Shown here piece after piece: positions 54,510-64,000 of a DNA stretch of 64,000 bases (the first letter of the stretch is position 1; each line of letters begins with the position of its first letter). The DNA lies in assembly GCF_003260275.1 (NCBI RefSeq), contig NZ_QJHB01000001.1:124001-188000 (forward strand). The letters run 5' to 3'. The position numbers and the translations under genes are program-made. This stretch comes from Homoserinimonas sp. OAct 916 (GTDB taxonomy: Bacteria > Actinomycetota > Actinomycetes > Actinomycetales > Microbacteriaceae). Under the pieces are notes generated by a model. It had not been told where the DNA came from and did not search any database. It saw nothing but the letters and a program-made list of their open reading frames with translations.

Positions 54510-55799
54510 GTGACGCTCCAGCCCGAGCCCCGGCCGCAGCAGGCGGCTGAGACCCCCGACGTGAGCACGCCATCCGTGCGCTCGGTGTCCAAGAAGTCCC
54601 TGTTCTGGGTCGCCGCGTTCGTGTTCATCCTGATTGTCGGCGCGGTCACGTTCAGCACTGCGGGCGCGGGTGCCGCCGCCGCGCGCCTGGGTGGCACCAG
54701 CCCGAACCCGAACGGGGCGAAAGCGGTGGTCGAGGTTCTCCGCGACCACGGAGTGACGGTCCACCTGGCGGATTCGCTCGCCGAGGCCCGCGCCGCGGCG
54801 TCCGATACGACCACCGTGTTCCTCTATGACGGCCAGAGCCTGCTCTCCGATGAGCAGTTGGCCGAGGTCGGCACGCTCGGGGGGCGGCTCGTGGTCGCCG
54901 CCCCCGACTTCGACACCCTTCAACAACTGGCACCCCAGCTTGCGATGGCCGGTGCGATCACCGATTCAGGCACCGTGGTGCCCGGGTGCACGCTGCCGTT
55001 CGCGTCGCGCGTCGAGGCAATCACCGGGGAGGGCCAGTCGTACCGGATCATCGACGACTCCGCCTCCGGGGTCACGGGCTGTTTCCCGGCCAAGGACAAC
55101 ACCTACTCCCTGGTTCAGGTGGCCACCGGTGCACACACCACCACCGTCATCGGCACCACCGCGGTGTTCTCGAACGAGACCATCGTGGGTGCGGGCAACG
55201 CGGCCCTCGCACTGAACCTGTTGGGCGAGTCGGACAGCCTGGTCTGGTATCTGCCGACCCTCGCCGACCTGCCGGCGGGCGAACCGACCCTCGCCGAATT
55301 GTCACCGGATTGGCTTCCGGCCGTCACCGGCCTTCTCGCGTTGGTGGTGCTCGGCGCCGCAATCTGGCGCGGTCGCCGATTCGGGCCCCTGGTGGTGGAG
55401 CGACTGCCGGTCGTTGTTCCGGCCAGCGAGACGATGGAGGGGCGGGCACGGCTCTACCAGCGGGCCACCGCGCGCAGCCACGCCATCGACCAGGTTCGCA
55501 TCGGGACGATCGGCCGACTGGCAACCGAACTCGGACTCTCGCACCTGTCGGGGGTTGACGAGGTCGTGAGTGCCGTGGCCGCCCGGATCGGCGCACCCGT
55601 TCACGAGGTGCAGCACACCCTGGTCACGTGGGTACCCGCCACCGACGGCGAATTGATAGTGCTGTCCGATGCGCTGCTCGACCTCGAGAAGCGTGTCGCC
55701 GAGACCGGGCCGGGCCGGCGCAGCAGCCCCGGCCACCCATCCGTCACCATCGACCAGCCCCGCCAGGCACGAGCGCACGGCACCGAACAGGGAGAATGA
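54510..55799 (+). CDS. DUF4350 domain membrane protein
   Basis: The 429-aa protein has one N-terminal helix (residues 30-50), a large extracytoplasmic DUF4350 region (NPNGAKAVVEVLRDHGVTVH, GGRLVVAAPDFDTLQQL) and a second helix (WLPAVTGLLALVVLGAAIW, about 272-290) followed by a cytoplasmic tail. The outer part resembles a GATase-like fold that lacks a visible catalytic Cys. GTG 54510 follows the DUF4129 stop with no gap. It is the third gene of the module. Confidence 0.8.
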   Translation: MTLQPEPRPQQAAETPDVSTPSVRSVSKKSLFWVAAFVFILIVGAVTFSTAGAGAAAARLGGTSPNPNGAKAVVEVLRDHGVTVHLADSLAEARAAASDTTTVFLYDGQSLLSDEQLAEVGTLGGRLVVAAPDFDTLQQLAPQLAMAGAITDSGTVVPGCTLPFASRVEAITGEGQSYRIIDDSASGVTGCFPAKDNTYSLVQVATGAHTTTVIGTTAVFSNETIVGAGNAALALNLLGESDSLVWYLPTLADLPAGEPTLAELSPDWLPAVTGLLALVVLGAAIWRGRRFGPLVVERLPVVVPASETMEGRARLYQRATARSHAIDQVRIGTIGRLATELGLSHLSGVDEVVSAVAARIGAPVHEVQHTLVTWVPATDGELIVLSDALLDLEKRVAETGPGRRSSPGHPSVTIDQPRQARAHGTEQGE

Positions 55800-55803
55800 A
55801 CGC

Positions 55804-56808
<1,005 letters not shown>

Positions 56809-56916
56809 TGCACCCGCCACAGGCACACCCGGAGGGGCCCGCGGAATGCGCCAGCGGCCGCGACGCTGCGCCCGCTCGTGCTCGATCCTTCCCGCACCGC
56901 GCGCCTCGCGGCACCG

Positions 56917-56956
56917 GGAACGCTTCGCGCCTGCTTGAACAGGCGCGAAGCGTTCC
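56917..56956 (+). terminator. Perfect 17-bp inverted repeat between moxR and the DUF58 gene
   Basis: GGAACGCTTCGCGCCTG (56917-56933) is fully complementary to CAGGCGCGAAGCGTTCC (56940-56956) with a 6-nt loop (cttgaa). It begins 109 bp after the moxR stop and ends 30 bp before the DUF58 start. No T-run follows. It may be a terminator, an mRNA processing or protective stem, or a protein-binding palindrome. Confidence 0.6.
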
Positions 56957-56986
56957 AACGGGCGCGCGGCGTAGGGTGGGTACCTG

Positions 56987-58279
56987 ATGGCTCTCACCGG
57001 GCGGTTCGTGCTGCTCCTCGCGCTCGGCGTTCTGCCGATCGTGTTCTTCGGCGAACCCGTGATCATGCTGCTCTGGCTTCTCGGCAGCGTTCTGCTCGGA
57101 GCCCTCGACCTCGCGCTGGCCGCCTCCCCCCGGCGGGTCACCATTGAGCGCGGACAGCCGGGCCGGTTACGCCTCGGCGAGAGCGTGCAGACCGAGCTGC
57201 TGCTGACCAACACCGGCACCCGCCGGTTGCGCGGCCTGGTGCGGGACGGCTGGGAGCCGTCGGCCGGGGCGTCGGGCGTGCGGGTTCCGGTGCGGATCCC
57301 CGCCGGCGAGCGTCGGCGGGTCGAAGTGCATCTCACACCGTTCCGGCGGGGCGAACGCCGCACCCGGCACGTGACCATCCGCTCGCTCGGGCCGCTGGGA
57401 CTGTGGGCCAGGCAGGCGACGATCGCGTCGACCGGTGTCGTGCGGGTGCTGCCACCGTTCAATTCCCGCAAGCATCTGCCGTCACGGCTGGCGAGGCTGC
57501 AGGAGTTGGATGGCGCGACTGCGGTGATGGTGCGCGGGCAGGGCACCGAGTTCGACAGCCTGCGCGAGTACGTGCGCGGTGACGATGTGCGCTCGATCGA
57601 CTGGCGGGCGACAGCCAGGCGCAACGACGTGATGGTGCGCACCTGGCGCCCGGAGCGCGACCGGCGGGTCGTGATCGTGATCGACTCCGGCCGCACGTCG
57701 GCGGCCCGCGTCGACAATGAGCCGCGCATCGACACGGCCTTCGAATCCTCCCTCCTTCTGGCGGCACTGGCTGACCGCGCCGGCGACCGGGTCGACACGA
57801 TCGTGTTCGACCGTCGGGTGCGCGCCCGCGTGCAGGGTGCCAGCGGCGCAAACCTGCTGTCACGCATGGTCGATGCCATGGCCCCGGTCGAGCCGGAACT
57901 GCTCGAGACCGACTGGGCCCAGGTTCCCGCCCAGGTGCGCCAGGTGACCAGTCAGCGCGCGTTGGTGGTACTGATGACCGCGATCGACACGGCCCAGTCT
58001 GCGCGCGGGCTGTTGTCGGTGCTGCCCCAACTGACGCGCAAGCACACCGTCCTCGTGGTCTCGGTCAGTGACCCCGACGTGCTCGCCGCGACCGGCCACC
58101 GTGAAAGCCTGGACGAGGTGTACCGGGCCGCAGCGGCCGAACGGGCCCAGTTGGACGTGGCCCGGGTCTCTCAGGCGATCAGGCAGTTGGGCGCCGACGT
58201 GGTCACCGGATCGCCCGCAGACCTACCGCCCGCTGTCGCCGACCGTTACATCGCGTTGAAGGCGGCCGGCCGCCTGTAG
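56987..58279 (+). CDS. DUF58 domain protein
   Basis: The 430-aa protein has two short N-terminal membrane helices (residues 5-47), a beta-rich outer segment, and the DUF58 region with FDSLREYVRGDDVRSIDWRATARR and a VWA-like fold (VVIVIDSGRTS, at about 230). DUF58 proteins are encoded next to MoxR ATPases and may be their substrates. ATG 56987 follows GGGTGGG. It is separated from moxR by 178 bp with a strong hairpin, so its level may be set independently. Confidence 0.88.
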   Translation: MALTGRFVLLLALGVLPIVFFGEPVIMLLWLLGSVLLGALDLALAASPRRVTIERGQPGRLRLGESVQTELLLTNTGTRRLRGLVRDGWEPSAGASGVRVPVRIPAGERRRVEVHLTPFRRGERRTRHVTIRSLGPLGLWARQATIASTGVVRVLPPFNSRKHLPSRLARLQELDGATAVMVRGQGTEFDSLREYVRGDDVRSIDWRATARRNDVMVRTWRPERDRRVVIVIDSGRTSAARVDNEPRIDTAFESSLLLAALADRAGDRVDTIVFDRRVRARVQGASGANLLSRMVDAMAPVEPELLETDWAQVPAQVRQVTSQRALVVLMTAIDTAQSARGLLSVLPQLTRKHTVLVVSVSDPDVLAATGHRESLDEVYRAAAAERAQLDVARVSQAIRQLGADVVTGSPADLPPAVADRYIALKAAGRL

Positions 58280-58287
58280 CGGCCCGG

Positions 58288-59679
58288 TCAGTGGGCGTCG
58301 TCGACGCCGGCGGCCAGACGCCGGAGGGCGCTGACCGGGATGGCCAGCCAGTCGGGCCGGTTACGAGCCTCATACACGACCTCATAGAGCGCTTTGTCGA
58401 CCTCGAACGCGTCGAGCAGCAGCCGGTCGTCGTCGATGTCCCATCCCGATCGCCAGGCGTAGCCGTCGAGAAACGCCATCCGGCACGAACGCGCCCAGTC
58501 GGCGTGCTCCGTGTGCCCCGGCCCAGAGGCGGCGGCGTAGTCGAAGCTGCGCAGCATCCCGGCGATGTCCCGGAGCGGCACATCCGGCAGGGAGCGTTCG
58601 GCGAGCGCCCGCATCGGTTCACCCTCGAAGTCGATGATCACCCACGTGCCGTCGGCGAGGGCGAGGATCTGCCCCAGGTGCAGATCACCGTGGATGCGCT
58701 GGAGGCTCGGCCACGGAAGGACTCGGGCCTTCTCATACAGGTGCTCGATGGGCCCACGAAACGTCTCGAGCTCCGGAACCTCCCGCACCGCGGCATCGAA
58801 ACGGGCACGCCACGATCGGATGACGTCAGCGATGTCCGCCGGGGTGGCTGCGCTCGTCGGCAGTACCCGTCCCAGGGTCTCGTGAATATCCGCTGTCGCG
58901 ACACCCATCTGGCGGGCGCTGACCGAGAAGTCGCTGGAATCATTCACCGCGTCAAGTGCCAGCCGCCAGGCATCCCCGGCTCCCTCAAGAAACTGTTGGG
59001 CGAAGGCGAGGTGGCCGTGCGCGCGTCCACCCGGCCGTGACGGGTCCGGCCACTGTCCGGCGACGCTGCCCAGGATGGTCGGAACCGAGTGGGAGCCGGC
59101 CTCGAACAACGCCGACTGGAGCACCACGTCTGGGTTGTCTCCGTGGTGCACCATGCGGAAGAGCTTGCAGATCGCCGGCAATCCGCGGCCACCACCGCCG
59201 GGCGTGTACACGATCGACGTATTGGACTGTTCACCGCGAAGCACCTCGGAAGTCAGGTTCTCGAACGGCCACGGCGCCACTGCCACCCCCCGCACCTGCG
59301 CACGGTCGCCGCTGACACCCTCACCGCGCACGATCAGGTGCAACAGGCGGTGGGCGAAGGCGGGGTCTTCGGGGCCGTCGAAGAGGTGCACCCGGTGGCC
59401 CTGGTCGTCGGTCACGGTGCCGATGAGCCCGTGATCGAGGGCCTCCGGCTTCACCCGGCGCCCGGTGACAGGCACCTGGTAGAGCACGGCCGGCGATTCG
59501 GTCTCGTCGGCGATGAAGTGGATGGCCACGTCGACGTCGGCCGCCTCGGCGTCACCGGCGGGCGGCAGCGGCACGGACGCGACGATTCGAAGACTCGGCT
59601 CACCCCCGGCGCCGACGAACCATCGTTGGCGCCGCATCCAGCCAGCGAGTGCTTCTGCGATCGGTTCCGCGGTTGCCAT
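58288..59679 (-). CDS. mak: Maltokinase
   Basis: The 463-aa enzyme phosphorylates maltose to maltose-1-phosphate with ATP. It has the actinobacterial maltokinase N-cap (GWMRRQRWFVGAGG) and an aminoglycoside-kinase-like C-lobe with catalytic HGDLHLGQIL and metal-binding IIDFEGEPMR. Usually it works with trehalose synthase (TreS) and GlgE; neither is in the window. It is convergent with the DUF58 gene (8 bp between stops) and divergent from treY (45 bp), so promoters for both must lie in that short gap. Confidence 0.9.
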   Translation of the reverse strand: MATAEPIAEALAGWMRRQRWFVGAGGEPSLRIVASVPLPPAGDAEAADVDVAIHFIADETESPAVLYQVPVTGRRVKPEALDHGLIGTVTDDQGHRVHLFDGPEDPAFAHRLLHLIVRGEGVSGDRAQVRGVAVAPWPFENLTSEVLRGEQSNTSIVYTPGGGGRGLPAICKLFRMVHHGDNPDVVLQSALFEAGSHSVPTILGSVAGQWPDPSRPGGRAHGHLAFAQQFLEGAGDAWRLALDAVNDSSDFSVSARQMGVATADIHETLGRVLPTSAATPADIADVIRSWRARFDAAVREVPELETFRGPIEHLYEKARVLPWPSLQRIHGDLHLGQILALADGTWVIIDFEGEPMRALAERSLPDVPLRDIAGMLRSFDYAAASGPGHTEHADWARSCRMAFLDGYAWRSGWDIDDDRLLLDAFEVDKALYEVVYEARNRPDWLAIPVSALRRLAAGVDDAH

Positions 59680-59724
59680 GCCCCAAGGTTAGCCCGCACG
59701 GCCCGGGCGGAGCACAATGAGTAG

Positions 59725-62067
59725 ATGCCTCTTCCCAGTTCGACGTACCGGTTGCAACTCACCGCGCAATTCACATTCGGCGAGGCGGCGGCCGTCTGCG
59801 ACTACCTTCAGCGGCTCGGGGTGGGCTGGGTGTACCTGTCGCCGGTGCTCCGGGCCGAACCTCATTCGCTGCACGGTTACGACGTGATCGATCATGCCAC
59901 CATCGATCCGGAGCGCGGCGGCCAGGAGGCTTTCGACGCTTTCTGCGCTGCAGCACACCGGGCGGGACTCGGTGTGCTTGTCGACATCGTGCCCAATCAC
60001 ATGGGGGTGGCCACACCGAGGATGAACGCCTGGTGGTGGGATCTTTTGGGCCGGGGGCACGGGTCGAAGTACTCCGACGCCTTCGACGTCGATTGGGACG
60101 CCGGCGGCGGAAAGATCCGTATCCCCGTACTCGGTGATGGTGATGACGAACTCGACCACCTGGTCATCGACGGAGACGAGTTGGTGTACTACGAGAACCG
60201 GTACCCGATCGCCCCCGGGACGCGCCTGGCGGATGATGACAGTGCCGCGGAGGATGACAGTGCTGCGGATGTGCACGCCAGGCAGCACTACGAACTGGTC
60301 AACTGGCGGCGAGCAGACGACGAACTGAACTACCGGCGATTCTTCGCCGTGAACACCCTGGCCGGAATCCGTGTCGAGGTGCCGTGGGTGTTCGACTCCT
60401 CCCACGCGCAGATCGGCCGCTGGTTCCGGGAGCATCTGGTCGACGGGCTGCGTGTCGACCACCCGGACGGGCTCGCCGACCCTCGCGCCTACCTCGACCG
60501 CCTGTCCGCGCTGACCGCCGGCGCGCCGGTCTGGGTGGAGAAGATCCTCGAGGGCGACGAGGCTCTCCCCGCCGACTGGGCGACGGCCGGCACGACCGGG
60601 TATGACGCGTTGGGCGACTTCGACCGAGTACTCGTGGACGAGCGAGGAAGGGCTGGGTTGGCCCGGGCACAGCAACGGTTGGGAGCCGCCAGGGATCACT
60701 CTGCTGACTCGGCCAGCGTGGATGACTGGGCCGAGATGGTACTCGAATCGAAGCACGCCATCGCCAGCGGGATCCTCTGCTCGGAGTTCAACCGTCTCGC
60801 CAGGCTGATGCCGGAGATTCAAGGCGCGGCGGAGGCACTGATCGAACTGGCCGCGGCGTTTCCCGTCTACCGCTCCTACCTGCCGTTCGGCGCCCAACAC
60901 CTCAGGCGGGCCCACCACCTCGCCCGCAGTCGGCGCCCCGAACTGGCCCAGACGATCGACGCAGCTGTGGCTGTTCTCGGCGACCCGAGGCATCCCGCCG
61001 CCGTTCGATTCCAGCAGACCTCCGGCATGGTGATGGCGAAGGGAGTGGAGGATTCGGCGTTCTACGGGTTCAACACTTTGACGTCCCTGAACGAGGTGGG
61101 CGGCGACCCGAGCGAATTCGCCATTGACGTCACCACCTTCCACCGGCGCCAGGCCGGGCGCCAGAACCAGCGGCCGGCGGCGATGACGACCCTGTCCACC
61201 CACGACACGAAGCGCGGTGAAGACACCCGGGCCCGGATCACCGCCCTGGCGGAGCGCCCCGAATTGTGGGAATCGGCGCTCACCCGGTTGCGCAATGCGG
61301 CCGACCTCGAGGATCCCGCCTTGGAGAACCTCATCTGGCAGGCGGTCATCGGCGCCTGGCCGGCATCGAGGGACCGACTGCACGGCTACGCCGAGAAGGC
61401 GGCACGTGAGGCCGGCAACTCGACGAATTGGCTCTCCCCCGATGCCGGTTTCGAAAAACGGTTGCACGCCGCGATCGACGCGGCCTTCGACGACGCGTCT
61501 GTCGCGGCCGTCATCCGGGAGACGGTTCAGGCTATCGGGCCGGCCGGCCGATCCAACGGCCTGAGCGCGAAGTTGCTTCAACTGGCAGGCCCAGGAATCC
61601 CCGATGTCTACCAGGGCAGTGAATTGTGGGAGCAATCCCTGGTCGACCCCGACAATCGCCGCCCGGTCGACTTCGCCGACCGGGCTCGACTTCTGGCCAG
61701 CATCGATGCGGGCGATCTGCCCGCTGTTGACGAGACCGGGGCAGCGAAGTTGCTCGTCACGAGTCGCGTGCTGCGACTGCGCCGCAGCCATCCGGAGTTC
61801 TTCTTGAGCTATCGGGCGCTTGAGCTCGCCGGAGAGATGAGCGACCACGGGATCGCCTTCGACCGCGGCGGAGCCATTGCCGTTGCGACTCGGCTGCCAT
61901 ACACCCTCGCACGCGCCGGAGGCTGGGGCGAGACGACGATCGAACTCCCCCGCGGCGAGCAGGTCGACCTGCTGACCGGTCGCTCGTTCAGCGGCTCGGT
62001 CACCCGAATGTCCGACCTGCTGCAGGTGTACCCTGTGGGACTGCTGGTCTTGGCCGGTGAGCAGTGA
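59725..62067 (+). CDS. treY: Malto-oligosyltrehalose synthase
   Basis: The 780-aa GH13 enzyme turns the reducing end of a maltodextrin into a trehalosyl unit. Motifs: [19 protein letters not shown] at the N-terminus, [10 protein letters not shown] (region I), [15 protein letters not shown] (region II with nucleophile Asp), [11 protein letters not shown] (region III, acid Glu) and [12 protein letters not shown] (region IV). Length is normal. A short low-complexity repeat [13 protein letters not shown] is inserted near residue 170. It precedes treZ on one transcript. Confidence 0.95.
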   Translation: MPLPSSTYRLQLTAQFTFGEAAAVCDYLQRLGVGWVYLSPVLRAEPHSLHGYDVIDHATIDPERGGQEAFDAFCAAAHRAGLGVLVDIVPNHMGVATPRMNAWWWDLLGRGHGSKYSDAFDVDWDAGGGKIRIPVLGDGDDELDHLVIDGDELVYYENRYPIAPGTRLADDDSAAEDDSAADVHARQHYELVNWRRADDELNYRRFFAVNTLAGIRVEVPWVFDSSHAQIGRWFREHLVDGLRVDHPDGLADPRAYLDRLSALTAGAPVWVEKILEGDEALPADWATAGTTGYDALGDFDRVLVDERGRAGLARAQQRLGAARDHSADSASVDDWAEMVLESKHAIASGILCSEFNRLARLMPEIQGAAEALIELAAAFPVYRSYLPFGAQHLRRAHHLARSRRPELAQTIDAAVAVLGDPRHPAAVRFQQTSGMVMAKGVEDSAFYGFNTLTSLNEVGGDPSEFAIDVTTFHRRQAGRQNQRPAAMTTLSTHDTKRGEDTRARITALAERPELWESALTRLRNAADLEDPALENLIWQAVIGAWPASRDRLHGYAEKAAREAGNSTNWLSPDAGFEKRLHAAIDAAFDDASVAAVIRETVQAIGPAGRSNGLSAKLLQLAGPGIPDVYQGSELWEQSLVDPDNRRPVDFADRARLLASIDAGDLPAVDETGAAKLLVTSRVLRLRRSHPEFFLSYRALELAGEMSDHGIAFDRGGAIAVATRLPYTLARAGGWGETTIELPRGEQVDLLTGRSFSGSVTRMSDLLQVYPVGLLVLAGEQ

Positions 62068-62104
62068 TCCCGGCCGACCGCCCCATTCCAACCAGGAGGC
62101 GCCA

Positions 62105-63967
62105 ATGACGACCCCGCCCGCCCCGGAGGGCCACGACGACCAGGGCAACCGAGACAACCGAGACAACCGAGACAACCAGGAATTCAGCGTCTGGGCCCCG
62201 GATGCCCACACCGTCGAACTCGCGCTCGGTGAGACGCGCTACTCGCTGCGCCAGAACGTGGACACCGGCTGGTGGACCGGCCAGGGACCGGCCGGCCCCG
62301 TGGACTACGGTTTCGTCGTCGACGGCCAGGGCCCGTTCCCTGACCCGCGTTCCCGAAGACAACCAGCCGGGGTGCACGGCCCCTCCCGCCGCTTTGACCC
62401 GTCAGCATTCGCGTGGAGCGACCAAGCCTGGCGGGGTCGGCCACTGGCCGGCGCGGTGATCTACGAACTGCACATCGGAACGTTCACCCCCGAGGGCACC
62501 CTGGACGCCGCCGCCGGAAAGCTGGAGCATCTGCTCTCCCTCGGTGTCGACTTCGTCGAACTGCTGCCGGTGAATGCCTTCAACGGCGTACACAACTGGG
62601 GCTACGACGGTGTGCTCTGGTACGCCGTGCACGAACCGTACGGCGGCCCAGACGCATACCAGCGGTTCGTGGATGCCTGCCACGGTGCCGGTATCGGGGT
62701 CATCCAGGATGTCGTCTACAACCACCTCGGCCCCAGTGGAAACTATCTGCCCCAGTTCGGCCCCTACCTGCACGCCGACAGCGCGAACACCTGGGGCAGT
62801 TCGGTGAACCTGGACGGGCCCGGCTCGGACGAGGTGCGCGGGTTCGTCATCGACAACGCGCTGATGTGGTTGCGTGACTTCCACGCCGATGGGCTGCGGC
62901 TGGATGCCGTGCACGCCCTGGTCGACCAACGGGCGACCCCCATCCTGGAAGAACTGGCCTCCCGGGTCCACTCCCTGGCCAGTCACCTCGGCCGCGAGTT
63001 GATTCTGATCGCGGAATCCGATCGGAACGATCCGAAGCTGATCACCGCGCGCGAAGCCGGTGGCGCGGGGCTCGATGCCCAGTGGAGCGATGACTTCCAC
63101 CACGCTCTCCACGTCGCCCTGACCGGTGAGGTGAGCGGCTACTACGAAGACTTCTCGCATCCGGGGGCCCTTGAGAAAGTACTGAGATCCGGTTTCTTCC
63201 ACGACGGCACATACTCATCCTTCCGGCGCCGGCATCACGGCCGACCGATAGACACAGTGGCAATCGACCCGTCACGACTGGTCGTCTTCAGCCAGGACCA
63301 CGACCAGATCGGCAACCGTGCCGCCGGCGATCGCCTCACGGCCACCTTGAACGACGGCCAACTCGCCATTGCGGCCGCGCTGACCCTGCTCGGGCCCAAC
63401 ACGCCGATGCTGTTCATGGGTGAGGAGTGGGCGGCTTCCACACCGTGGCAGTTCTTCACCTCGCACCCGGAGACCGACCTCGGCGAGGCCACCGCTCGTG
63501 GCCGCATCGCCGAGTTCGCGCGCATGGGTTGGGACGAGTCGTCGGTGCCCAACCCGCAGGACCCGGCGACGTTCACGCGCTCGATCCTTGATTGGGCCGA
63601 GCCTGCCCGCGGGCGCCACGCCCGCCTTCTCAGCCTCTACCGCGATCTGGTCAGGTTGCGCCGGGAACGGGCCGACCTCACGGATCCACAGTTCGCGACC
63701 ATTCACGTCGAACTGGTCGACCGTGCGCTGGTGCTGCGGCGCAGCCACACGGCGCTGGCCGTCAACTTCGCGCCTGTTGCGGTGACGATTGGCTCCGTGT
63801 CCGGGCAGTCCGACGCGAGCACACTGCTGTCATTCGGCGGTTACACGCACGGCAACGACGGCCTGCATCTCGGCGGCCACAGTCTGGTCGTGATGGGCCT
63901 CACCGAAGACGCAATCAGCGGCCGGGGGAAGCCAACGAAGAGAAATCACGGAAGACTGTCAACATGA
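62105..63967 (+). CDS. treZ: Malto-oligosyltrehalose trehalohydrolase
   Basis: The 620-aa GH13 enzyme releases trehalose from the TreY product. It has an N-terminal carbohydrate-binding fold ([17 protein letters not shown]), then catalytic [13 protein letters not shown] (nucleophile Asp), [10 protein letters not shown] (acid Glu) and [20 protein letters not shown] 62105 has AGGAGG 5 nt upstream; GTG 62057 inside treY is a possible earlier start. Residues 10-25 include NRD repeated three times, from a 9-bp repeat at 62146-62177. TreX, the third usual enzyme, is not seen. Confidence 0.94.
   Translation: MTTPPAPEGHDDQGNRDNRDNRDNQEFSVWAPDAHTVELALGETRYSLRQNVDTGWWTGQGPAGPVDYGFVVDGQGPFPDPRSRRQPAGVHGPSRRFDPSAFAWSDQAWRGRPLAGAVIYELHIGTFTPEGTLDAAAGKLEHLLSLGVDFVELLPVNAFNGVHNWGYDGVLWYAVHEPYGGPDAYQRFVDACHGAGIGVIQDVVYNHLGPSGNYLPQFGPYLHADSANTWGSSVNLDGPGSDEVRGFVIDNALMWLRDFHADGLRLDAVHALVDQRATPILEELASRVHSLASHLGRELILIAESDRNDPKLITAREAGGAGLDAQWSDDFHHALHVALTGEVSGYYEDFSHPGALEKVLRSGFFHDGTYSSFRRRHHGRPIDTVAIDPSRLVVFSQDHDQIGNRAAGDRLTATLNDGQLAIAAALTLLGPNTPMLFMGEEWAASTPWQFFTSHPETDLGEATARGRIAEFARMGWDESSVPNPQDPATFTRSILDWAEPARGRHARLLSLYRDLVRLRRERADLTDPQFATIHVELVDRALVLRRSHTALAVNFAPVAVTIGSVSGQSDASTLLSFGGYTHGNDGLHLGGHSLVVMGLTEDAISGRGKPTKRNHGRLST
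62146..62177 (+). repeat. 9-bp in-frame tandem repeat in treZ
   Basis: caaccgaga occurs three times in a row (62146-62154, 62155-62163, 62164-62172) and then caacc. It encodes an Asn-Arg-Asp repeat in the flexible N-terminus before the first folded domain. Confidence 0.9.
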
Positions 63968-64000
63968 CCGAATTCGACGCCACCGCAGCCGAAACGCCCG
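63964..64000 (+). CDS. Start of an unidentified gene, cut by the right edge
   Basis: ATG 63964 overlaps the treZ stop as ATGA and reads [12 protein letters not shown] before the window ends. The overlap implies the gene belongs to the treY-treZ operon. Twelve codons are not enough to name it. Confidence 0.5.
   Translation, partial: MTEFDATAAETP

Overview
The window reads as a chromosomal segment of a high-GC actinobacterium, most likely of the family Microbacteriaceae. The evidence is the gene set: MtrA-MtrB-LpqB, a WhiB1-type iron-sulfur regulator beside a PdtaS-type kinase, a fused 2-oxoglutarate E2-E1 protein (Kgd/OdhA type), sigma-R with a zinc anti-sigma factor, sigma-K with RskA and DipZ, an IdeR-type iron box, and many GTG starts with four-base start/stop overlaps. 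No phage, plasmid, insertion sequence, CRISPR array, rRNA or tRNA is visible. The genus cannot be fixed from the sequence alone.

Layout. 1-9.8 kb: an iron-regulated SIP-domain gene cut by the left edge, an amidase, a phosphoribosyltransferase-ung pair, a DUF899 thiol protein, a three-gene membrane protein-histidine kinase-response regulator operon, a short-chain dehydrogenase, and an MFS exporter gene that is broken in two places. 9.8-16.1 kb: metY and metX (homocysteine synthesis), then a second signalling operon with a kinase, a membrane protein that looks like a kinase without its catalytic motifs, and a regulator. 16.1-26.7 kb: a GT87-like membrane glycosyltransferase, nnrD, two CNNM/CorC-type transporters, guaB1, and kgd. 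26.7-31.9 kb: a fasciclin lipoprotein facing dipZ-sigK-rskA, followed by rsrA-sigR. 31.9-35.8 kb: aroA, rsgA, bcp, whiB1. 35.8-47.6 kb: pdtaS, a CpaE-like ATPase with a SAF-domain partner, a helix-turn-helix protein, two conserved unknowns, a sulfurtransferase with a duplicated fragment at its N-terminus, a PrmC-like methyltransferase, a DUF2871 protein, secA, hpf. 47.7-52.5 kb: comF-like gene, lpqB, mtrB, mtrA. 52.6-58.3 kb: an envelope-type module (membrane protein, DUF4129, DUF4350, MoxR, DUF58). 58.3-64 kb: maltokinase facing treY-treZ for trehalose made from glycogen.

How parts work together. The sigma-K block repeats the mycobacterial arrangement in which sigma-K drives a secreted fasciclin protein and DipZ; here two divergent copies of a sigma-K-like promoter lie between the lipoprotein gene and dipZ. 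The sigma-R gene carries a sigma-R-type promoter lying over the aroA start, which predicts autoregulation by thiol stress. MtrAB-LpqB, SecA and the MoxR/DUF58 cluster are envelope functions.

No obviously novel multi-gene system such as a defence island or biosynthetic cluster was found. The least explained items are the kinase/pseudokinase/regulator triad, the CpaE-like/SAF pair without any pilus genes, the sulfurtransferase duplication, and an unusually high density of short tandem repeats, two of which begin exactly at a stop codon.
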